From NCBI GenBank assembly GCA_047638695.1, contig JBLINY010000179.1:1-6786 (forward strand): DNA of 6,786 nt. Direction: 5' to 3'. The DNA comes from JAHECQ01 sp047638695. Lineage in GTDB: Bacteria; Actinomycetota; Acidimicrobiia; Acidimicrobiales; SZUA-35. Positions 1 to 5,473 of this stretch are shown in pieces (position 1 is the first letter of the stretch; every line of letters starts with the position of its first letter). Under the pieces are notes generated by a model. It saw only the letters and a program-made list of their open reading frames with translations, had not been told where the DNA came from and did not search any database. Both the position numbers and the translations under genes were made by a program.

Positions 1-2
1 TC

Positions 3-347
3 GAGTCTGAGCTGGATGGCCAGGTACCCGACGAGTTGATCGAGATGGCTGGTGAAGGGCTCGGCGTGCTCGGGGTCGCCTCGCAAGAACTTGAGCCCGA
101 CGTGGCAGCCACGCTTGTTTCTGCGGCCAACACAGCATTCATCGACGCCATGACCTCGGGTTTCTGGTTTTCCTTCGGGTTCCTCGGCCTCGGCGTGGTG
201 GCGTCGCTGGTCCTGCTCCCGAAACGTAGTCGGGACGTTCAGGTAGTCCGAGTCGAGACTTCTGCGATTGATGTCACCGACGAGCTCCAGTTCGATTTGG
301 TCATGATTCCGGGCTCAACGGTCGAGCCGGAGTCGCAAACCGTTTAG
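3..347 (+). CDS. MFS transporter, DHA2/EmrB-QacA-like, C-terminal fragment (5' end outside window)
   Basis: This is the last 114 codons of a membrane transporter. The frame is open from base 3 with no stop, so the true start lies left of the window; the TTG at 36 and the internal ATGs are not credible starts. One clear membrane segment, FWFSFGFLGLGVVASLVLLP, is followed at once by basic KRSR and then a roughly 40-residue hydrophilic acidic tail. A final helix ending LLPKR after a segment like AANTAFIDAMTSGF is typical of 14-helix DHA2 drug:H+ antiporters, which export toxic or hydrophobic compounds across the cytoplasmic membrane. It converges on the catabolic operon, so it need not be co-regulated with it. 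The family call is from pattern recognition of a short C-terminus; another MFS subfamily is possible. It ends with TAG at 345-347. Confidence 0.72.
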   Translation, partial: ESELDGQVPDELIEMAGEGLGVLGVASQELEPDVAATLVSAANTAFIDAMTSGFWFSFGFLGLGVVASLVLLPKRSRDVQVVRVETSAIDVTDELQFDLVMIPGSTVEPESQTV

Positions 348-373
348 ACAAACCCGTCAAGGACGAAGAAGGA

Positions 374-400
374 AGGGCCCGGGCGAACAGCCCGGGCCCT
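374..400 (-). terminator. Intrinsic terminator hairpin between convergent genes
   Basis: A perfect 11-bp stem (AGGGCCCGGGC at 374-384 pairing with GCCCGGGCCCT at 390-400) closes a 5-nt loop. Read on the minus strand the stem is followed by the pyrimidine-rich tract TCCTTCTTCGTCC, so it best serves the operon ending at 460, about 60 nt upstream. On the + strand it lies 27 nt after the transporter stop but lacks a following T-run, so it may block that transcript less efficiently. The 348-459 gap holds nothing else I can support. Confidence 0.8.
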
Positions 401-459
401 CACACGATGTGTTCGAGGATTCGGTCGAAATCGTTCGTCGACGTCTTGTGCGTCCAGGC

Positions 460-1581
460 TCAACCCCAGTAGTCGTGCGCGGTGGCGGCTACCAGTTCCA
501 GCTTGGCCCATTGGTCTGCCTCGGTAAGTAGGTTGCCCTCCAAGATGCTGGCAAAACCACACTGAGGGCTGAGCGCCAGTCGATCTGGGTCAATGAAGGC
601 GGAGGCCTGATCGAGTCGTCTTTTCAACTCGTCGGGCGACTCGAGCTTCGGGCGCTTGCTGGTCACGAGGCCGAGCACAACAGAAGCGGTGTCCGGCATG
701 GCTGCGAGCGGCTGGAAATCACCGGCCCGCTCGTCGTCGAACTCGAGGTAGTAGACGTCGACGTCAAGCTGACTGAACGTTTGTTCCGCTATCGCCGCAT
801 AACCGCCAGATACCGCCCAAGCAGACCTGGCGTTGCCGCGACAGATATGGAGTCCAATGGTGGTGTCCGGGGAGCGTTGGGAGACGGCATCGTTGACGGC
901 ACCGACGTAGCGGCCGAGTAGCTCATCGGGATCTTCACCGCTAGATGAGATGTTGGCCCGGGCCTCGGGGTCACAGAAGAAGCTCATCACCGGATCGTCA
1001 AGCTGGATGAAGCGGCAACCCTGAGCTTCGAGCCCGGCTATTTCGGCTTGGTAGATGGCGGCTACGTCTGCCCAGAATTCATCACGATCGGGGTAGACGG
1101 TTGGGTCGAGCGACGATGTCCCATATTGAAAGTGGAAACGACTGGGGGCCGGGATGGTCACCTTCGGTACCCGATTAGTGAGGCTGGCCAGAAAGGCGTG
1201 GTCATGGCCCATGACCGGCGGGCCTGGGTGGCGCAAGCGGTCTGCCGTCCGCAACAGCTTGGGGACATAAGCGGCTTCGCCGGAGTCTTCCTCTTCCTCA
1301 TGTTCGAAGGGAGAGGTCGATGCCCGAGTGATCTCGATCCCGTGAATGTGTGGGATGAAGCCCGACCACCACACGTCGCGCCGGAACTCGCCGTCGCTCA
1401 CGGCCCCGATACCGGTCGCTTCTTGTTGCCGCACCGAGGTACGTGCAGCTTCGTCTTCGACCTCGCGCCGACCGACAGCATCGAGCTCACCCGCCTCGAA
1501 CGCCACCCAGGCCTGCTTTACGGACTCGGGCCGAAGCAAGCTGCCAACTTGATCGGCTCGCGTTAATGGTTGGGTCTTCAC
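460..1581 (-). CDS. MetE-like zinc methyltransferase (cobalamin-independent methionine synthase C-terminal-domain family)
   Basis: This 373-residue single-domain protein resembles the catalytic (C-terminal) half of MetE, as in the stand-alone YxjG/YxjH-type proteins, rather than the full two-domain enzyme of about 750 residues. The MetE zinc ligands appear in order: His245 and Cys247 (HICRGN), Glu280 (YYLEFDD) and Cys341 (LSPQCGF). The FIQLDDPVM strand at 191-199 matches the family's QxDEP segment. It should activate a thiol on zinc and accept or donate a methyl group; the donor and acceptor are unknown. An acidic patch (HEEEEDSGE, about 94-102) looks like a surface loop. The start is GTG at 1581, preceded by the Shine-Dalgarno-like GGGAG at 1586-1590, and it overlaps the TGA of the last mini-ORF in the upstream ladder. 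As last gene of a ring-cleavage operon it may take a methyl group from a methylated substrate or product (inference), or be a methionine-salvage enzyme. Confidence 0.85.
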   Translation of the reverse strand: MKTQPLTRADQVGSLLRPESVKQAWVAFEAGELDAVGRREVEDEAARTSVRQQEATGIGAVSDGEFRRDVWWSGFIPHIHGIEITRASTSPFEHEEEEDSGEAAYVPKLLRTADRLRHPGPPVMGHDHAFLASLTNRVPKVTIPAPSRFHFQYGTSSLDPTVYPDRDEFWADVAAIYQAEIAGLEAQGCRFIQLDDPVMSFFCDPEARANISSSGEDPDELLGRYVGAVNDAVSQRSPDTTIGLHICRGNARSAWAVSGGYAAIAEQTFSQLDVDVYYLEFDDERAGDFQPLAAMPDTASVVLGLVTSKRPKLESPDELKRRLDQASAFIDPDRLALSPQCGFASILEGNLLTEADQWAKLELVAATAHDYWG

Positions 1582-1649
1582 GTTGCTCCCGCTGTCATCT
1601 TGCTGGGTTGCTCATCTTGCTGTGTTGTTCATCGTGCTGTGTTGTTCAT
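1578..1649 (-). promoter_or_regulatory. Ladder of four overlapping six-codon mini-ORFs linking ligB to the metE-like gene
   Basis: Each repeat unit starts with ATG and reaches TGA in the next unit, because 17 nt plus the shared A gives six codons before the stop. The mini-ORFs are 1629-1649 (MNNTAR), 1612-1632 (MNNTAR), 1595-1615 (MSNPAR) and 1578-1598 (MTAGAT). The ligB TGA overlaps the first ATG as ATGA, each mini-ORF overlaps the next as ATGA, and the last TGA overlaps the GTG start of the metE-like gene as GTGA. Five consecutive stop/start overlaps are thus seen directly. ATGA overlaps are known sites of translational coupling; that ribosomes pass down this ladder is inference. The peptides themselves are probably not functional. 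Confidence 0.6.
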
Positions 1650-1666
1650 CGTGCTGTGTTGCTCGT
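1582..1666 (-). repeat. Tandem 17-nt repeat across the ligB 3' end and the ligB/metE-like gap
   Basis: Read on the minus strand, the unit ATGARCAACACAGCACG repeats in exact 17-nt register. Unit 0 is at 1650-1666 (ACGA in place of ATGA, inside the ligB coding end), and units 1, 2 and 3 are at 1633-1649, 1616-1632 and 1599-1615. A fifth, degenerate unit at 1582-1598 keeps ATGA and the 17-nt length but has a different interior. Units 0-3 differ at only a few positions, for example CG/AG before the ATG, AAC/AGC, and ACA/CCA in unit 3. The repeat encodes the last residues of LigB (SNTAR). Confidence 0.93.
1586..1590 (-). promoter_or_regulatory. Ribosome binding site of the metE-like gene
   Basis: On the minus strand GGGAG lies 4 nt before the GTG at 1581. 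It sits inside the fifth, degenerate unit of the 17-nt repeat; the other units contain no such purine motif. It supports the GTG start. Confidence 0.5.
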
Positions 1667-2491
1667 CGGTTCGAAGCACACAAGGCCGTAGCCGGTAAGC
1701 ATCGGAGCGTGGTATGCCCGATGGACGCGACGGACTTCAGAACCCATTGCCCCTCGCATGGCTAACCACATGATGACCTCGACCGACTCGGCGCCGCCCC
1801 GCTGCATGTACTCCAGGTGATCGAGCTCACAGAGTGAATCGGGATCGGCTTCCAGTAGATCGAGGAACTCGTTGTCCCAATCGGGGGCCACCATGCCGAA
1901 GTCAGCGCCATGAAGTTGGTGAGACATGCCCCCGGTAGCGATCACGACGACCCGGCTGTCTTCGGCGTGCGACTGGACGGCATGCCGAAGGGCTTCCCCC
2001 AGTCTGAAGAGCCGACGGGCTGTCGGCAGGGGGTGCTGAATCACGTTGACCGCCAGCGGCACGACCGGCGTCGGCCATGGCGGTTTGATCAGAAAGGGCA
2101 AGACTGAGTAGACGCCGTGGTCGACGACCATTTCCTGGCAGATGGTTGGGTCGAACTCATCGGCAACGAGGCTCCGAGCCATGTGCCATCCGAGGTCGGA
2201 GTGTCCGATCAGGTCGGGCAGCGGTCTCTTCCCCCAACCCTCGTCAGCTTGAGGAAAGTGATCGCTGACGCCCAAAGCAAACGTGGGGTACGCGTCGAAG
2301 AAGAACTGGTTGACATGGTCGTTGTAGACGATGACCAGGGCGTCAGGTGCCAGCGCGGCCAGCCAATCGGCGGCCGGTTCAAATGAAGCAAAGATGTCGC
2401 TCCAGTCGGGCTGATCGCCAACCTGCTGGTCGTAAGCCCTCGCCAGTGAAGGGGCATGACTTACGCCGATTCCGCCAACGATCTGACCCAT
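1646..2491 (-). CDS. ligB: Class III extradiol ring-cleavage dioxygenase, catalytic beta subunit (LigB family)
   Basis: This 281-residue protein has the usual size of protocatechuate 4,5-dioxygenase beta subunits. These enzymes use non-heme Fe(II) and O2 in the cytoplasm to open a catechol-type ring beside the two hydroxyls. His12 (GVSHAPS) and His59 (VIVYNDHVNQFF) match the two iron-binding histidines of LigB. His191 (ATGGMSHQLHG) matches the catalytic histidine. Glu235 or Glu238 in GGAESVEVIMW is the likely iron-binding carboxylate. The ATG start overlaps the LigA stop as TGATG, so LigA and LigB should be made in equal amounts and form the usual alpha-beta enzyme. No Shine-Dalgarno is visible, consistent with coupled translation. 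The C-terminal SNTAR is encoded by a tandem repeat. The substrate could be protocatechuate, gallate or another diol; the sequence does not decide. Confidence 0.88.
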   Translation of the reverse strand: MGQIVGGIGVSHAPSLARAYDQQVGDQPDWSDIFASFEPAADWLAALAPDALVIVYNDHVNQFFFDAYPTFALGVSDHFPQADEGWGKRPLPDLIGHSDLGWHMARSLVADEFDPTICQEMVVDHGVYSVLPFLIKPPWPTPVVPLAVNVIQHPLPTARRLFRLGEALRHAVQSHAEDSRVVVIATGGMSHQLHGADFGMVAPDWDNEFLDLLEADPDSLCELDHLEYMQRGGAESVEVIMWLAMRGAMGSEVRRVHRAYHAPMLTGYGLVCFEPTSNTAR

Positions 2492-2823
2492 CAGTTACTC
2501 GTGCCCGGAACGTTGCGGCTCGCAAGAAATTCGTCCAGGCTTTCGCCCCTCATCGAAGCACCAACTTCCAGCAGACTCGATCCGATCGTGGCAGCGATCT
2601 TGAGGAACACATAGACGTTTCCGCCATGAGCGACCATCCCGGTCCAGTCTCGGTCGACCACCAGCTGTTGTTCAGTTTCAGTGAGGTCGAAACGCCGGCA
2701 ATAAGCCACCTCGTCCTTGAGGAAGGCCTCTCTGTTGCCTTCGTCGGTGAGGCTGGCTGACAACTTGTTGAGCCGGTAACCAACCTTCGATTGCTCTCCG
2801 GTGAACACCGTCATCGCCGTCAC
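2491..2823 (-). CDS. ligA: Extradiol dioxygenase small alpha subunit (LigA family)
   Basis: This 110-residue protein matches the LigA domain that caps the active site of LigB in protocatechuate 4,5-dioxygenase. Family-like segments are YRLNKLSASL (about 16-25), NREAFLKDE (31-39), FDLTETEQQLVVDRDWTGMV (about 45-64) and HGGNVYVFLKIAATIG (66-81). It has no catalytic metal of its own. The GTG start at 2823 is preferred because GAGGGAG lies 8 nt upstream; an ATG three codons further in is the alternative. It ends in TGATG, overlapping ligB by one base. A 39-nt gap separates it from the upstream FMN-protein gene, so it is the first gene after a small break and could have some independent expression. 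Confidence 0.9.
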   Translation of the reverse strand: MTAMTVFTGEQSKVGYRLNKLSASLTDEGNREAFLKDEVAYCRRFDLTETEQQLVVDRDWTGMVAHGGNVYVFLKIAATIGSSLLEVGASMRGESLDEFLASRNVPGTSN

Positions 2824-2831
2824 TGATTCTT

Positions 2832-2838
2832 CTCCCTC
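2832..2838 (-). promoter_or_regulatory. Ribosome binding site of ligA
   Basis: On the minus strand GAGGGAG stands 8 nt before the GTG at 2823. It is the clearest Shine-Dalgarno sequence in the operon and fixes the ligA start. ligB, the FMN-protein gene and the HpaB-like gene have no comparable motif. Confidence 0.7.
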
Positions 2839-2850
2839 GACCGATCGGTC
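2839..2850. repeat. 12-bp perfect palindrome GACCGATCGGTC before ligA
   Basis: This palindrome occupies the 39-nt gap between the FMN-protein gene and ligA, directly next to the ligA ribosome binding site. A core of the ACCG-AT-CGGT type resembles operators of some TetR-family repressors; regulator binding is inference. As RNA it could form only a tight hairpin, and no T-run follows, so it is not a good terminator. Confidence 0.4.
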
Positions 2851-2862
2851 ACGTTTTGGAAG

Positions 2863-3930
2863 CTACTCGATGACAGATCGAGACACCTGTGGCACAAACT
2901 GTTCCCAATGAAAGGGATCTGCTGGCTGGTCGGTGTAGCCCTCTAACCGGTCGGCCGCCCGGCCAACGACAGCGCTCGCCGTGTCATCGTGCTGATCGAG
3001 GTAGTCGTCGAGCTCGGCTACAGCCTGACTCAGAACATCAAAGCCTCCGGCCAAGACTGCGCTGGTCATCTGCACTGCGGACGCGCCAGCCAGTAGGAAG
3101 CGAGCAACGTCGAGCCCGTTGCGAGCGCCGTTGGTGGCGATGAGGCTCTGCGCTGGGCCGACCGCCTTCCGAGAGAGCGCCAGCCAGCGACAGGTAAGAG
3201 GCAGGGCCCAACCGCCGCCGTAAGCAGCCATGGTGTTCATCGTCGGGGTTTGGGTTTCGAGGTCGGGAAGAAACGCCATGAACCGGCCCATGACCGTGAC
3301 CGCATCCGCTCCTCCATCGAATGCCGCGGTTACGAGGTCGGTGACGTCTTCGCTTTGCCCGGTGAGCTTGACCCAAAGGGACACGTCGTCGGTCACATCT
3401 CGTATGGCGGAGATCTGCTGCTCGATGGCTGCTGCGTTTGTCTCCAACATGATGGCGCCTGCCGTCGCTTCTCGACCGTGCGGGGCACCGGTGTTGACCT
3501 CGAATGCTCGGCATCGCGTGGTCTCGACCACTTCGGCCGAGAGTTCCACAGCAGTATCGCGGTTAGCGGGGATCAGGCTTGGGACGACCACGGAGTCGCC
3601 TTCGGTGTCTACCAAGCCGGTCGTCATCTCCAGCCAATCAGCCCATGAGCCGGGGTACAAACCCGATCGATTCAGCAGGCTCGCGTCGGGTGGCGGCGAG
3701 CCGTCCCAGGCCAGCTGGTTCCAGGAGGAATCGAACAGTGCGTAGTCGGTATGGGCCAACTGCCGTCGGGCTCCTTCGTTTTCGTTGGCCGACTTGACCA
3801 TCACCGCGCCCACACCGGCATCGATGGCTGCTCTTACGCCCCCGGGTCGAATGACATGTTCTCCTGATCCGCAAATGATCGGGTTGCGTAGCGTTAGACC
3901 GCCGACGTTGATAGCCAGTCGGTCAGTCAC
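2863..3930 (-). CDS. FMN TIM-barrel protein of the dihydroorotate/dihydropyrimidine dehydrogenase superfamily
   Basis: The 355 residues follow the layout of DHODH-type (beta/alpha)8 flavoproteins. There is an opening LTLRNPIICGSGE (12-24), then VGAVMVKS with Lys46, a FEVNTGAPHG segment (143-152), a WVKLTG strand with Lys188, and a C-terminal ATNGARNGLDVARFLLAGASAVQMTSA phosphate-binding region. In dihydroorotate and dihydropyrimidine dehydrogenases the NxxCP/NxxSP segment carries the catalytic Cys or Ser; here that position is Ala149 in NTGAPHG. The protein therefore probably binds FMN but may not perform the usual proton abstraction. It lacks the Fe-S domains of dihydropyrimidine dehydrogenase. 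The GTG start overlaps the upstream TGA as GTGA and has no Shine-Dalgarno, so it depends on coupling. A role in oxidising or reducing a cyclic intermediate of this pathway is inference; the specific substrate is unknown. Confidence 0.75.
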   Translation of the reverse strand: MTDRLAINVGGLTLRNPIICGSGEHVIRPGGVRAAIDAGVGAVMVKSANENEGARRQLAHTDYALFDSSWNQLAWDGSPPPDASLLNRSGLYPGSWADWLEMTTGLVDTEGDSVVVPSLIPANRDTAVELSAEVVETTRCRAFEVNTGAPHGREATAGAIMLETNAAAIEQQISAIRDVTDDVSLWVKLTGQSEDVTDLVTAAFDGGADAVTVMGRFMAFLPDLETQTPTMNTMAAYGGGWALPLTCRWLALSRKAVGPAQSLIATNGARNGLDVARFLLAGASAVQMTSAVLAGGFDVLSQAVAELDDYLDQHDDTASAVVGRAADRLEGYTDQPADPFHWEQFVPQVSRSVIE

Positions 3931-5414
3931 CGGAAGGCCGGACTAGAGCCAGGGGGCGCCTGGCGAGCCTCGAGATCATCGAGCAGGCGATCGATTCGAT
4001 CCTTCGCCTCAGTCTTGTCGTAGAGATTGAAAAGGGCCGCCGCTAACCGCACCGGATCACCTGAGTAGTAGCGCTCGTAGAGCTGCTGTCGTCCGGAGAA
4101 GCCCGATGATGAAGCATCCCAGCCCAGCCGGAACAAGCGGATGCGCTCGGTGGCATCGGCGTTGGCGCTTTGGAAGTAGCGCTCAACGTCATCGGCGCGG
4201 GGCCCATCGAGCTCAGCGAATGACGGTGCCGCAGCCAAACCCCCAGCTCCGATGATTTGAACGATCTCGCACATGCGCTGGAACTGCTGCGGGAAGTTCT
4301 GTCTCACCGTCCAAAGTGGCATCGGGGCCGGATAGCAACCGGCGGGTCGGATCTCAGCCTCGGCTTCGGAGGCAACGAGGGCGGCCCTCGTCTGCTCAGT
4401 GAACACAATCAGCTCGCTCAACATGCCTTGGACATGAAGGAACTGGTCGGCGTTGGTTGACTCGGCGATTCGCATGGCCAGACCCATCATGAACTCCGCC
4501 TTTGCCAAGTTCTTGATCGAAAACTGGTGCATCACCTGCTCCATAGCGCCTGTCCGATTGAACAGGCCATTGCACATGGCGACATCGCGATAGACAAAAG
4601 TGCGCTCCCACGGGACGAGCACGTCATCGAACACCACGGTCCCATCAATCTCATCCAGCCGATGGCTAAGCGGATGATCCATAGGCGAGGCAGCGTCGAT
4701 TGGTGTGAGCGACGGCCGGCAGATGAAGCGCATGCCTTCTGTGTTGATGGGGAGGGCAAAGCAGAATGCGTACGAGGCTGCATCCTCGTTGTCGGCCAGA
4801 TAACTCGACGGCGCCACCAAGATCTCATCGCTGTGGGCGCACAGGGTTGCCACCATTCTGGCGCCTCGGATTATCCAGCCGTCCTCGGTCTCCCCAACTT
4901 GCCGGGCCGCGACGTCGGTCGTTTGCTCCTCGACCGGGCGTGACCGGTCGTACTGCGGGGTGACCAGGGTGTGGGTGAGCACCAGATCGTTTTCTCGAAT
5001 GAACTCGTAGTAGCTCTGCAGGAACTGGCCGTAGGGTCGGTCGGGTCGATCGAAGTCGCTCGCGGCCATAGCTAGACCGGCGACCATGATGTTCATGAAG
5101 TCGGCCGAACGGCCGAACATACCCGACGTGTGATCCATCCATCGTTTGACCATCACCCGCCTGCGACGTAGGTCGTTCGCCGAGGATGGTTGGATGAACG
5201 AGAGTCCGACCCGCTCACCCGACGTTGGCGACTCGTAGGTCATGTCGTCGATGAGCTCATCTTGTAGCTGCATGTCGTAGAGCTCGGCAATGGTCTTAGC
5301 GGCTCCGGCGAACCGCCGGTCGGTGACGACATCGTCGACCCGCTCACCGTCAATCCAGATCTCTCGGCCCGTTCGTAATCCGGCTAAATACTCTGCTCCA
5401 GTTCGTGCTCCCAT
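3927..5414 (-). CDS. HpaB-family FADH2-dependent aromatic monooxygenase (4-hydroxyphenylacetate 3-hydroxylase-like)
   Basis: The 495 residues match the full length of HpaB-type oxygenases. The N-terminal domain opens with RTGAEYLAGLRTGREIWIDGERV (4-26). The middle has MFGRSADFMN (99-108), YYEFIRENDLVLTHTLVTPQ (135-154) and WIIRGARMVAT. The C-terminal helical domain includes MCEIVQIIGAGG and ERYFQ. The family uses reduced FAD from a separate HpaC-type reductase to hydroxylate phenols ortho to the hydroxyl. No reductase gene lies in the window, so it must come from elsewhere. Arg102 and His148 match the substrate-binding Arg and His known in HpaB, but the Tyr of the GRSPDY motif is Phe106 here, suggesting an altered substrate. 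The ATG at 5414 fits the family's N-terminus and has no Shine-Dalgarno. It follows the selenoprotein gene after 57 nt and overlaps the next gene as GTGA. 4-Hydroxybutyryl-CoA dehydratase shares the fold, but the sequence style favours an oxygenase. Confidence 0.88.
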   Translation of the reverse strand: MGARTGAEYLAGLRTGREIWIDGERVDDVVTDRRFAGAAKTIAELYDMQLQDELIDDMTYESPTSGERVGLSFIQPSSANDLRRRRVMVKRWMDHTSGMFGRSADFMNIMVAGLAMAASDFDRPDRPYGQFLQSYYEFIRENDLVLTHTLVTPQYDRSRPVEEQTTDVAARQVGETEDGWIIRGARMVATLCAHSDEILVAPSSYLADNEDAASYAFCFALPINTEGMRFICRPSLTPIDAASPMDHPLSHRLDEIDGTVVFDDVLVPWERTFVYRDVAMCNGLFNRTGAMEQVMHQFSIKNLAKAEFMMGLAMRIAESTNADQFLHVQGMLSELIVFTEQTRAALVASEAEAEIRPAGCYPAPMPLWTVRQNFPQQFQRMCEIVQIIGAGGLAAAPSFAELDGPRADDVERYFQSANADATERIRLFRLGWDASSSGFSGRQQLYERYYSGDPVRLAAALFNLYDKTEAKDRIDRLLDDLEARQAPPGSSPAFR

Positions 5415-5461
5415 GACGGCATTGTGACCGCTGGTCTTGGCGGCTGCATTGGGAGCTTGAA

Positions 5462-5473
5462 AGCCGGCCGGCT
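5462..5473. repeat. 12-bp palindrome AGCCGGCCGGCT at the selenoprotein gene end
   Basis: A perfect inverted repeat overlaps the TAG stop of the selenoprotein gene at the start of the 57-nt gap before the HpaB-like gene. No T-run follows on the minus strand, so termination is unlikely. It may be chance in GC-rich DNA. Confidence 0.3.

Noticed and set aside
402..412. Second small hairpin (ACAC-GAT-GTGT) beside the terminator
   Set aside because: A 4-bp stem with a 3-nt loop is too weak to matter next to the 11-bp terminator stem.
1048..1566. 172-codon + strand frame opposite the metE-like gene
   Set aside because: It is antisense to a gene with all family motifs and shows no recognisable domain; long antisense frames are common in high-GC DNA.
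1582..1666. CRISPR-like array
   Set aside because: The units are contiguous 17-mers with no spacers, and part lies within the ligB coding end.
1583..1765. + strand frame with a Cys-rich hydrophobic stretch over the tandem repeat
   Set aside because: The hydrophobic repeat peptide simply reflects the 17-nt repeat read on the wrong strand; it overlaps the ligB end and has no start signals.
3230..3745. 171-codon + strand frame opposite the FMN-barrel gene
   Set aside because: Low-complexity shadow without recognisable domains; the opposite strand carries a well-conserved flavoprotein.
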